Below, piece by piece: positions 1-7,000 of a DNA stretch of 7,794 nucleotides. The stretch comes from CBDTTM01 sp965363355 (GTDB lineage: Bacteria > Bacillota > Negativicutes > Selenomonadales > Selenomonadaceae): assembly GCA_965363355.1 (NCBI GenBank), contig CBDTTM010000116.1, forward strand, positions 1-7,794. Reading direction: 5' to 3'. Made by a program: the position numbers and the translations under genes. The notes beneath the pieces were generated by a model. That model saw only the letters and a list, made by a program, of their open reading frames with translations. It was not told the origin of the DNA and made no database searches. Numbering within the stretch: the first letter of the stretch is position 1; each line of letters begins with the position of its first letter.

Positions 1-448
1 CAAGCCGCTTTGCTTGCGGCAAAATGACGAACCGCATTGCTGGCCAATAGGAAAAGCCTTGCGCGTATGCTGCTTCGAACTGACCTTTCGGGATAGACAA
101 GATGCCAGCGCGAACTACTTCGGCAACATAGGCACCGTGGTAAACTCCAATGCCGAGCATCCCGACCCAGAAAACCGGCATCATGATACCGGCATAGGGG
201 AGTCCATTATATAGGAAGAAAATCTGGATGACGAGTGGTGTGTTTTGAATGAATTCAACATAGATGCGATTCAAAAGGCGAAGTGGTTTGCTATGGGCAG
301 TGCCCATCATGCCGAACAACACACCAAGAACAAGCGCGAGCGCTAAGGCAAGGATGGCTACGAGAATGGTCATACCGAAACCTTCGGCGAATACCTGCCA
401 ATCCCGCAGTACAGCCTCCCATTTAAATAGCGCGAAAGGACCCGGCAT
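1..448 (-). CDS. Polar amino-acid ABC transporter permease (N-terminal 149 residues, cut by window edge)
   Basis: Inner-membrane subunit of an amino-acid ABC importer of the His/Glu/Gln/Arg (HisMQ/GlnP) type. The start ATG at 448-446 directly abuts the TAA of the binding-protein gene (451-449), and a GGGGA ribosome site lies 9 nt upstream inside that gene, so translation is probably coupled. The visible part has a hydrophobic segment at about residues 25-47, the family motif QNTPLVIQIF at 68-77, further membrane segments to about 115, and the EAA loop that docks on the ATPase: E125-A126-A127, G131 and a closing VILP at 141-144. The reading frame is open to base 1, so the C-terminus, and probably a second permease gene, lie outside. 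The substrate cannot be read from this subunit; the neighbouring binding protein suggests aspartate/glutamate. Confidence 0.95.
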   Translation of the reverse strand, partial: MPGPFALFKWEAVLRDWQVFAEGFGMTILVAILALALALVLGVLFGMMGTAHSKPLRLLNRIYVEFIQNTPLVIQIFFLYNGLPYAGIMMPVFWVGMLGIGVYHGAYVAEVVRAGILSIPKGQFEAAYAQGFSYWPAMRFVILPQAKRL

Positions 449-1273
449 TTACTTGAGTCCCCATTTTACGAGGAGTTTGTCCATTTCGCCGGAAGCTTTC
501 ATTTCTGCAATGGTATCGTTTGCAGCTTTGGTCAAACCTTCGTTGCCTTTTTTGGAGGCAATGCCATAGAGCTGTGGTGCATAACGTGCTGGCAAGATTA
601 CTGTGGAATCATCGAGATAACCAGCAAGGATCGCACCATCGACCGAGAAGCAGTCAATGCGCCCAGAATCGAGAGCGGCTTTGATTTCAGGATAGGTACC
701 AAATTCCAAGAAATCTATTTTGAGATTGTCTTTCTTCATTTCAGCAATGATAGACTGTTTGCTCGTTGCACTTTGGGCTACGCCGATTTTTTTGCCATTG
801 AGTCCAGCAAGATCTGTAATTCCGGAATCTTTTTTGACCATCAAAGCGACGCCGTCTTCAAAATAAGGATCGGAGAAGTTATAGCTTTGTTTGCGTTCAT
901 CTGTGATCGTAAAGGTAGCAATGACAAAATCTACTTCACCGTTATCAAGAAGAGGTCCACGAGTTTTGGCAGTGACCGGTTGCACTTCGATTTTGTTTTC
1001 ATCACCCAGAACTTTTTTGGCGATGGCACGGGCAAGATCGATTTCCATTCCGTCAACTTTGCCGGTATTTGGGTCTTTGAAGCCGAATTTAGGCACGTCG
1101 ACTTTTACGCCGACCTTTAAGGTGCCGCGATCTTTGACCGCTTTTATGTCAGGGGCTTCACCGCTTGCGGCAGAGCCAGATGACGGGGCAGGTGTTGTAG
1201 AAGATCCGCAGCCGGCAGCAAAGAGGCTGAAAGCAAATAACAAGGATAATACAATAGCAAATGATTTTTTCAT
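449..1273 (-). CDS. peb1A: Amino-acid ABC transporter substrate-binding lipoprotein, PEB1a-like (probable aspartate/glutamate binder)
   Basis: Extracytoplasmic solute-binding protein, family 3 (SBP_bac_3), 274 residues. I start it at the ATG at 1273, not at an in-frame upstream ATG at 1306. The downstream start gives a clean lipoprotein signal (MKK, hydrophobic core at residues 5-20, AAG|C with Cys22 as lipid anchor) and has AAGGGTGG 7 nt upstream. A Ser/Ala/Pro linker follows (about 23-42), then the binding domain from about 47. Recognisable segments are TLKVGVKVDVP (51-61), TAKTRGPLLDNG (101-112, with Arg105), VIATFTITDERK (117-128), KKIGVAQSAT (161-170) and FSVDGAILAGYLDD (209-222, with Asp212). 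In this family the Arg and Asp contact the ligand carboxylate and amino groups. The segments read almost like Campylobacter jejuni PEB1a, an aspartate/glutamate binder. Aspartate/glutamate specificity is inferred; glutamine or another polar amino acid is possible. Confidence 0.96.
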   Translation of the reverse strand: MKKSFAIVLSLLFAFSLFAAGCGSSTTPAPSSGSAASGEAPDIKAVKDRGTLKVGVKVDVPKFGFKDPNTGKVDGMEIDLARAIAKKVLGDENKIEVQPVTAKTRGPLLDNGEVDFVIATFTITDERKQSYNFSDPYFEDGVALMVKKDSGITDLAGLNGKKIGVAQSATSKQSIIAEMKKDNLKIDFLEFGTYPEIKAALDSGRIDCFSVDGAILAGYLDDSTVILPARYAPQLYGIASKKGNEGLTKAANDTIAEMKASGEMDKLLVKWGLK

Positions 1274-1295
1274 GATAAATCCACCCTTCGTTTTT

Positions 1296-2027
1296 TTACA
1301 CTGCATGTGCGATTTTGCTTAAGAATTGTTGAGCTCTTTCTTGCTGAGGTCGTTTAAAGAATTCTTCGGGAGTATTTTCTTCAATGATGGAGCCGTCGGC
1401 CATAAAGATGACGCGATCGGCCACGCGGCGGGCAAAGCCCATTTCATGGGTGACAACGACCATCGTGATACCATCGTCAGCCAAGGCAATCATTACATCG
1501 AGCACTTCCTGGATCATTTCGGGATCAAGTGCGGAAGTAGGTTCGTCAAATAGCATGATTTTAGGCCGCATGGTAAGAGCCCGGGCTATGGCGACACGCT
1601 GCTGCTGTCCACCGGAAAGCTGCGCTGGATATGCATTTGCTTTGTCTTGCAGACCGACGCGATTCAAGTAGACAAGTGCAGATTCAGTGGCTTCTTTACG
1701 GCTTTCGCCTTTTAGCTTCATTGGTGCTAAAATCAGGTTTTCGAGAACGTTCATATGGGGATAGAGATTGAATTGCTGAAAAACCATTCCCATGGATTGG
1801 CGGACTTTGGCGACCATCGCTGGATTTTCCAAGAGGTTGACATCATCGACGATGACGTTTCCTTCTTCAGGTTTCTCCAATAAATTGATGCAACGGACCA
1901 GAGTGCTTTTCCCGGAACCGCTCGGGCCGATGATGACGACTTTCTCGCCTTCGGCTACACGAAGATTGATTCCCTGCAAAACGTGGAGCTTGCCAAAATA
2001 CTTATGGATGTTTTCTAATTGAATCAA
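1296..2027 (-). CDS. glnQ: Polar amino-acid ABC transporter ATP-binding subunit
   Basis: Cytoplasmic ATPase powering the importer encoded downstream, 243 residues, normal length for the GlnQ/HisP family. The nucleotide-binding motifs are all present in order: aromatic A-loop residues Tyr10/Phe11, Walker A GPSGSGKST (34-42), Q-loop in VFQQFNLYPHM (82-92), signature LSGGQQQR (137-144), Walker B IMLFDEP (157-163), D-loop SALD (165-168) and switch histidine His194 in VVTHEMGF. The start codon is TTG at 2027-2025, chosen because GAAGGGA lies 7 nt upstream and the protein then begins MIQLENIHKYFG, a typical N-terminus. It is first in the operon, 22 nt before the binding-protein start. The order ATPase, binding protein, permease matches what I recall for the C. 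jejuni PEB1 operon. It is preceded by a leader with an intrinsic terminator (see 2052-2102). Confidence 0.97.
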   Translation of the reverse strand: MIQLENIHKYFGKLHVLQGINLRVAEGEKVVIIGPSGSGKSTLVRCINLLEKPEEGNVIVDDVNLLENPAMVAKVRQSMGMVFQQFNLYPHMNVLENLILAPMKLKGESRKEATESALVYLNRVGLQDKANAYPAQLSGGQQQRVAIARALTMRPKIMLFDEPTSALDPEMIQEVLDVMIALADDGITMVVVTHEMGFARRVADRVIFMADGSIIEENTPEEFFKRPQQERAQQFLSKIAHAV

Positions 2028-2034
2028 AGTGCAG

Positions 2035-2041
2035 TCCCTTC
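2035..2041 (-). promoter_or_regulatory. Ribosome binding site supporting a TTG start for the ATPase gene
   Basis: On the minus strand GAAGGGA ends 7 nt before the TTG at 2027. No ATG is positioned equally well, so this site decides the start. It lies after the leader terminator, so it is transcribed only on readthrough. Confidence 0.75.
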
Positions 2042-2051
2042 TTTCTTATGT

Positions 2052-2102
2052 CGAAAAAACAAAAAGAAGCCGTAAACCATGAAAAAGGTTCAAACAGCTT
2101 CT
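2052..2102 (-). terminator. Intrinsic terminator inside the leader of the ABC transporter operon (attenuator candidate)
   Basis: On the minus strand AGAAGC (2102-2097) pairs with GCTTCT (2070-2065). The stem continues U-G wobble, G-C, U-A, a 2-nt bulge at 2093-2092, then a G-U wobble and AACC (2090-2087) with GGTT (2078-2075). The loop is 8 nt. The hairpin runs straight into TTTTGTTTTTTC (2064-2053). The U-tract exists only on the minus strand, so the terminator faces the ATPase gene, whose start is 25 nt beyond. No minus-strand gene precedes it in the window and a good promoter lies upstream at 2199-2227, so it most likely acts as a conditional terminator. An upstream segment (2180-2171) can pair with 2105-2096 and would block it. 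Found by eye; no folding energy was calculated. Confidence 0.72.
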
Positions 2103-2166
2103 ATGCTTAACGTACATATTTGTTTTTCCAGTAGATACCAAACTACATATGCAATACTTACAATGG

Positions 2167-2197
2167 AATTCATAGTAGCTCTTTGTAACTATGAATT
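2167..2197. repeat. 10-bp perfect inverted repeat at the ABC operon transcription start
   Basis: AATTCATAGT (2167-2176) and ACTATGAATT (2188-2197) are exact inverted copies separated by 11 bp. The repeat starts just after the -10 box of the minus-strand promoter and covers the expected start point near 2192. That is where a repressor operator would sit. The predicted transcript would lose part of one arm, which argues for a protein site over an RNA hairpin. No repressor gene is visible in the window. Confidence 0.6.
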
Positions 2198-2198
2198 T

Positions 2199-2227
2199 AT
2201 CATATCAATAATTTTTTTGTTTGGCAA
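2199..2227 (-). promoter_or_regulatory. Sigma-70-type promoter of the ABC amino-acid transporter operon
   Basis: Read on the minus strand: -35 TTGCCA (2227-2222, 5 of 6 consensus), a 17-bp AT-rich spacer, then -10 TATGAT (2204-2199, 5 of 6). Transcription would begin near 2192, giving a leader of about 165 nt before the TTG start at 2027. Confidence 0.7.
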
Positions 2228-2290
2228 GAGGGAATCTTTGTATACAATATTCAATCAAATGGACAAGGCGTATAAAGCCGGGAAAAAATA

Positions 2291-2299
2291 TGATATAAT
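2291..2299 (+). promoter_or_regulatory. Extended -10 promoter of the APC permease gene
   Basis: TGATATAAT is a perfect extended -10 element (TG, one base, TATAAT at 2294-2299). No good -35 box lies 16-18 bp upstream, which is tolerated in extended -10 promoters. Transcription would start near 2306, giving a leader of about 38 nt with no room for a riboswitch. Confidence 0.6.
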
Positions 2300-2329
2300 C
2301 AGTACTTGTAGGACTTTAGAGCAAATATC

Positions 2330-2336
2330 AGGAGGG
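2330..2336 (+). promoter_or_regulatory. Strong ribosome binding site supporting a TTG start for the APC permease
   Basis: AGGAGGG lies 7 nt before the TTG at 2344. The next in-frame Met codon is Met60, which would remove the first membrane segment, so the TTG start is preferred. Confidence 0.85.
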
Positions 2337-2343
2337 AATCGTT

Positions 2344-3726
2344 TTGAACATTTTTCGCACAAAATCCATTGAAGCATACCGAGGCGATGCGTCGCGTACG
2401 CAGCTTAGACGGTCGCTTGGCGCTTTGGATGTCATCTTGCTCGGAGTGGGAGTTATTGTCGGTACGGGGATTTTTGTACTGACAGGAGTAGCAGCTGCAA
2501 GATACGCTGGTCCGGCGTTGATGCTGTCATTTGTCATTGCCAGTATCACTTGCGCATTTGTCAGCTTGGCCTATTCTGAATTAGCGGCAATGGTGCCGGT
2601 AGCAGGCAGTTCGTATGCCTACGCTTATACCTCTGTCGGTGAATTCATCGCCTGGCTGGTCGGTTGGAACATCATTTTAGAGTACACTGTAGGAGCAAGT
2701 GCAGTAGCTGGCGGCTGGTCTGCTTATGTAGTAGGCTTGCTCAAATCGGCAGGCATTGAACTGTCGAAAACCTGGACGAGCGTTCCATCCGAGGGTGGTA
2801 TCGTAAATCTGCCCGCTGTATTGATTACCTTGTTTTTGACTTTCTTATTGGTTCGTGGGATTCGTGAAAGTACGAAAGCAAATAAAATTTTGGTCGGAGT
2901 CAAATTGCTGGCTATTTTCTTGTTTTTGTTTTTGGCGGGACCAAGCGTAGATACGATGAACTGGGAACCTTTCATGCCTTTTGGGTTTGCTGGGGTTTCA
3001 GCTGGAGCTGCGTTCATCTTTTTTGCGTATCTTGGCTTCGATGCGATATCGACAGCCGCAGAGGAAACCAAGAATCCATCGCGTGATATGCCGATCGGGA
3101 TCATTGGATCGATGATTATTTGCACGATCCTTTATATTGCAGTGACGGGCGTCATGACCGGAAATGTACCATATGCACAGCTCGATAATGCAGAACCGGT
3201 TGCTTATGTACTTCGTTCACTCGGTTACAATTTTGGCTCGGCACTTGTCGGTACTGGGGCGATTGCGGGACTTACGACGGTTCTTCTCGTCATGATCTAC
3301 GCCCAGACCAGAGCCTTTTTTTCGATGTCTAGAGATGGACTCATTCCAAAAGGCATTTGCAAAATTCATCCGCATTATGCTACGCCGCATCGTATTACTC
3401 TTTTGGTCGGAACGGCAGTTGCACTCATCAGTGGTTTTACGCCGATCCATATTGTTGCAGAAATGTGCAGTATTGGAACATTGTTTGCATTTATCGTTTC
3501 ATCAATAGGGGTTATCGTGATGCGCTATAAATACCCGGAGGCAGAGCGCCCGTTTCGCTGCCCTTGGGCAAGGACTATTGCAGTCCTTGCTGTTTTGAGT
3601 TGTTCTTATGTGATGTATAATTTATCGGAGATGACATGGGAACGCTTTTTCATTTGGAGCATTTTGGGAATTGTTTTATATTTCGCCTATGGGTATCGGC
3701 ATAGTGCTTTGGCCGATAAAGAATAA
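2344..3726 (+). CDS. APC-superfamily amino-acid permease, cationic amino acid transporter (CAT/YfnA) type
   Basis: Inner-membrane secondary amino-acid transporter of 460 residues, the normal size for bacterial CAT-family proteins, with about 12 hydrophobic segments. The start is TTG, set by AGGAGGG 7 nt upstream. A basic N-terminal cytoplasmic tail (1-24) leads into the helix 1 substrate-site motif GVGVIVGTGIFV (34-45). Further family marks are EYTVGASAVA (113-122), FFAYLGFDAISTAAEETKNP (226-245) with the downstream RDMPIGI loop, QTRAFFSMSRDGLIP (321-335), and the late helix followed by VMRYKYPEAERPF (392-404). The family usually imports amino acids with protons or by exchange. Arginine, lysine, alanine or branched-chain amino acids are all possible, and I cannot choose from sequence alone. 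It appears monocistronic; no convincing terminator follows, only a weak hairpin at 3801-3832. It diverges from an ABC amino-acid importer, suggesting related regulation. Confidence 0.95.
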   Translation: MNIFRTKSIEAYRGDASRTQLRRSLGALDVILLGVGVIVGTGIFVLTGVAAARYAGPALMLSFVIASITCAFVSLAYSELAAMVPVAGSSYAYAYTSVGEFIAWLVGWNIILEYTVGASAVAGGWSAYVVGLLKSAGIELSKTWTSVPSEGGIVNLPAVLITLFLTFLLVRGIRESTKANKILVGVKLLAIFLFLFLAGPSVDTMNWEPFMPFGFAGVSAGAAFIFFAYLGFDAISTAAEETKNPSRDMPIGIIGSMIICTILYIAVTGVMTGNVPYAQLDNAEPVAYVLRSLGYNFGSALVGTGAIAGLTTVLLVMIYAQTRAFFSMSRDGLIPKGICKIHPHYATPHRITLLVGTAVALISGFTPIHIVAEMCSIGTLFAFIVSSIGVIVMRYKYPEAERPFRCPWARTIAVLAVLSCSYVMYNLSEMTWERFFIWSILGIVLYFAYGYRHSALADKE

Positions 3727-3773
3727 AAAGTATATTGATGTATAAATATACACAAGTATACAACGTGGATTTA

Positions 3774-3782
3774 TGTTATAAT
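3774..3782 (+). promoter_or_regulatory. Possible secondary extended -10 promoter upstream of PFOR
   Basis: TGTTATAAT matches an extended -10 element, with TATAAT at 3777-3782, but no recognisable -35 box lies 16-18 bp upstream. In DNA this AT-rich such a match can occur by chance. Confidence 0.3.
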
Positions 3783-3856
3783 TAACGAAGATTATAAAGT
3801 GAAAATTGCGGCAGTTGCTTGTGAAAGTTTTCTTTTCTAAAAGGGATTGGAGTTTA

Positions 3857-3885
3857 TTTACATTGCTATATTAACGGTGTATAAT
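3857..3885 (+). promoter_or_regulatory. Main promoter of the PFOR gene
   Basis: -35 TTTACA (3857-3862, 5 of 6 consensus), exactly 17 bp, then -10 TATAAT (3880-3885, 6 of 6). This is the best promoter in the window and fits a highly expressed central-metabolism gene. Transcription would start near 3892. Confidence 0.75.
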
Positions 3886-3931
3886 ATGCCTGTATGACGA
3901 TGGATATTATAAATACGATATACATTTATTT

Positions 3932-3954
3932 ATAATCATGCACATAATCATGCA
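3932..3954 (+). repeat. Tandem direct repeat in the PFOR leader
   Basis: ATAATCATGCA occurs at 3932-3942 and again at 3944-3954, a 12-bp period of just over one helical turn. An inverted copy of its core, GCATGAT, lies at 3974-3980, so the second repeat could also form a hairpin with it. The first copy contains a TATAAT, so a second start here is possible. Confidence 0.6.
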
Positions 3955-3967
3955 TTAATGATAGCAC

Positions 3968-3998
3968 ATGACGGCATGATAAAAAGCGTAACCGTCAT
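3968..3998 (+). repeat. Hairpin-forming inverted repeat in the PFOR leader
   Basis: ATGACGG (3968-3974) and CCGTCAT (3992-3998) are perfect inverted copies around a 17-nt A-rich loop. No T-run follows, so this is not an intrinsic terminator. It lies in the 5' untranslated RNA if transcription starts near 3892. It may be an RNA structure, a protein operator, or chance. Confidence 0.5.
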
Positions 3999-4059
3999 CT
4001 CTATAACCTAAACGTTTTTAAGAAAACAGACTTAAAATTAAGAGGGGAGATTCACAAAC

Positions 4060-7000
4060 ATGAGCAAAAAAATGAAAACGATGGATGGCAATGCAGCAGC
4101 GGCGTATATATCATATGCGTTTACGGATGTAGCGGCGATCTATCCAATCACGCCGTCTTCGCCGATGGCAGAAGACGTCGATGAAATGGCTGCCAAAGGT
4201 ATAAAGAACCTGTTCGGACAAAAGGTAAGAGTAATCGAGCTGCAATCCGAAGCAGGTGCTGCAGGTGCAGTACATGGTTCTTTGCAGGCAGGTGCCCTTA
4301 CTACGACGTATACGGCATCCCAGGGTCTTTTACTGATGATTCCTAATATGTATAAGATTGCCGGCGAACTTTTACCGGGTGTTTTTCATGTAAGTGCGCG
4401 TGCTTTGGCAGCGTCTTCCTTGAATATATTCGGAGATCATCAAGATGTCATGGCTGCTCGCCAGACTGGGTGTGCTATGCTGGCTGAAAGCAGCGTACAG
4501 CAGGTCATGGATTTGAGTGCTGTAGCTCATTTGGTCGCAATCAAAGGGAAAGTTCCGTTCATCAATTTCTTTGATGGTTTCAGAACTTCTCATGAAATCC
4601 AGAAAATCGAAGTCATCGACTTTGATGATCTTGGCAAAATCCTTGACTGGGATGCTGTCAAAGCGTTCCGTCGCAATGCACTCAATCCGGATCATCCGGT
4701 CATTCGCGGTACCGCGCAGAATCCTGATATCTATTTCCAGGAACGCGAATCCGTCAATAAATATTATGATGCACTTCCTCAGCTCGTAGAAGAAGCAATG
4801 GCAGATCTTGCCAAAGTTACGGGCCGTGAATATCATTTATTTGATTATCATGGAGCAAAAGATGCTGACCGCATCATCATTTCCATGGGTTCGATTTGCG
4901 AAGCCGCTATCGAAGCTGTAGATTATCTCAATGCCAATGGCGAAAAGACAGGTGTTCTGACCGTTCACTTGTACAGACCTTTCTCCATTGAACATTTCTT
5001 TAAATACTTGCCAAAGACTATTAAAAAAGTAGCGGTTCTTGACCGTACAAAAGAACCAGGCGCGCTTGGCGATCCTCTTTATTTGGATGTCAAAGCAGCT
5101 TATTATACGTCAGATCAGCATCCTGTCATCGTTGGTGGACGTTATGGTCTAGGCGGTAAAGACGTAACCCCGGATCAGGTTCTTGCTGTCTATGAAAACC
5201 TCAAGGCAGACCAGCCAAAATCTGGTTTTACGATTGGTATCGAAGATGACGTAACGTTTACTTCCTTGCCAAAATATGAAAAAGATGTTGATATGACACC
5301 AGCTGGAACAAGAGCTTGCAAGTTCTGGGGCCTTGGTTCTGATGGTACAGTCGGCGCTAACAAGAGTGCGATCAAGATCATCGGGGATAAAACGGATATG
5401 TACGCACAGGCTTATTTTGCCTATGATTCCAAAAAATCCGGCGGTATCACGATGTCTCATCTGCGCTTTGGTAAATCACCGATCAAATCTCCATATTTGA
5501 TCAACAAAGCAGATTTCATTTCCTGTTCGCAGGAATCTTATGTAACAAAATATGATCTTTTGGCTGGACTTAAGAAGAACGGTACGTTCCTTCTCAATAC
5601 CATCTGGACAGAAGAAGAATTGGCCCATAACCTGCCAGCTTCGATGAAACGCTACATTGCCAAAAACAATATCAACTTCTATATTGTAAATGCAGTTAAA
5701 ATCGCTCAGGGCCTTGGTCTTGGCGGACGTTTCAACATGGTTATGCAGTCTGCGTTCTTTAAGCTTGCTGACATCATCGAAATCGATACAGCTGTTAAAT
5801 ATCTTAAAGATGCAGTCGTCACTTCTTATGGTAAAAAAGGTCAAAAAATCGTTGATATGAACAACGGTGCTATTGATAAAGGTTTGGAAGCAGTCGTCAA
5901 AGTCAACATTCCAGCTGACTGGGCTGATGCAGTCGATGCTAACAGCGCAGCTGCTGATCTTCCTGCATTTATCCGTGACATCCAAAATCCAATGAATCGC
6001 CAGGAAGGTGAAAGCCTCCCAGTAAGCGCATTCAAAGGAATGGAAGATGGAACTTTCCCATCGGGAACTGCTGCATATGAAAAACGCGGTATTGCAATCA
6101 ACGTGCCTGAATGGCAGGTTGATAACTGCATCCAGTGTAACCAGTGCTCGTATGTATGTCCGCACGCTGTTATCCGTCCAGTATTGATGACGGCTGATGA
6201 AGCAGCAAATGCTCCAGGCGGCATGAAATCAAAAGCAGCTGTAGGCGTTAAAGACATGCAGTATGCAATTACGATTTCACCATCAGACTGCACAGGTTGC
6301 GGTAACTGCGCACAGGTTTGCCCTGCTAAGGAAAAGGCTTTGGTCATGAAACCTTTGGCTACGCAGATCGAAAAACAAGCACAGTTCGACTATGCTACAG
6401 GAACGGTTGCGCCTAAAGCGAACCCTCTTAATAAAACAACAGTAAAGGGCAGCCAGTTTGAACAGCCGCTCTTAGAATTCTCCGGCGCTTGTGCTGGTTG
6501 TGGTGAAACACCATATGCTAAGCTCGTAACACAGCTCTTTGGCGAACGCATGATGATTGCCAATGCTACAGGCTGCTCTTCTATCTGGGGTGCATCTGCT
6601 CCGGCTATTCCTTATACGACGAACCATCGTGGTCATGGTCCTGCTTGGGCAAATTCCTTGTTTGAAGACAATGCTGAATTTGGCTTGGGTATGTTCCTCG
6701 GTACGAGAGCTGTTCGTGAAACTTTGGCTGAAGAAATACAGGCAGCGATTGACGCTGACGGCATCAGCGAAGAACTCAAAGCAGCATTTGCAGACTGGAT
6801 TGCAAACTTCAGCGAAGGTGCTGGTACGCGCGATAGAGCAGATCAGATCATTGCCTTGCTCGAAGCAGAAAAGGGCTCCAATGCTCTTTTGAATAAAATC
6901 TATGAAAACAAAGACTACTTTGTAAAACGTTCGCAGTGGATCTTCGGCGGAGACGGCTGGGCATATGATATCGGTTACGGCGGACTTGATCATGTTCTCG

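Larger units (their letters stand above)
2028..2343. other. Divergent control region between the ABC operon and the APC permease gene
   Basis: This 316-bp AT-rich non-coding stretch separates two divergently transcribed amino-acid transporter genes. For the minus-strand operon it holds a promoter (2199-2227), a 10-bp inverted repeat over the start point (2167-2197), a roughly 165-nt leader with a terminator (2052-2102), and the ribosome site. For the plus-strand permease it holds an extended -10 promoter (2291-2299) and a strong ribosome site (2330-2336). A 10-bp palindrome, TTGTATACAA, lies at 2238-2247 between the two promoters. A weaker second minus-strand promoter is possible (TTGTCC at 2266-2261, 16 bp, TATACA at 2244-2239). 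No T-box consensus, glutamine-riboswitch or lysine-riboswitch core was recognised by eye. Confidence 0.8.
3727..4059 (+). other. AT-rich intergenic region and 5' leader of the PFOR gene
   Basis: This 333-bp stretch has no convincing gene. From left to right it holds a short inverted repeat, GTATATT (3730-3736) with AATATAC (3745-3751); a possible extended -10 element TGTTATAAT (3774-3782); a weak imperfect hairpin with short T-runs (3801-3836) that may end the permease transcript; the main PFOR promoter (3857-3885); tandem direct repeats (3932-3954); a 7-bp stem with a 17-nt loop (3968-3998); and a ribosome site GAGGGGAG (4042-4049) 10 nt before the ATG. From the main promoter the leader would be about 168 nt, long enough for regulation. 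Confidence 0.7.

Noticed and set aside
773..1322. Plus-strand frames of 115 and 143 codons opposite the binding-protein gene
   Set aside because: They overlap a clear SBP family 3 gene antisense and resemble no protein family.
2028..2192. T-box, lysine or glutamine riboswitch in the ABC operon leader
   Set aside because: The T-box core AGGGTGG...ACCGCG and the other conserved cores are not visible, so only an unassigned attenuator is claimed.
2079..2372. A plus-strand frame of 97 codons in the divergent intergenic region
   Set aside because: No ribosome site, runs over two promoters and the start of the permease gene in another frame, and its composition follows the AT-rich DNA.
3731..3752. 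TTGAT-containing sequence resembling an FNR/CRP site
   Set aside because: The matching ATCAA half is missing; the surrounding symmetry is simple AT repetition.
3819..3825. TTGTGAA, a half-site of the redox regulator Rex
   Set aside because: The second half (TTCACAA) is absent at the required spacing.
3801..3836. Possible terminator of the APC permease gene
   Set aside because: The outer GAAAA/TTTTC pairing is short, the interior is poorly paired and the T-runs are interrupted; too weak to annotate.
5476..6347. Other long minus-strand frames opposite PFOR (5476-6165, 5841-6347)
   Set aside because: Shadows of the PFOR frame, with no recognisable domain and no ribosome site.
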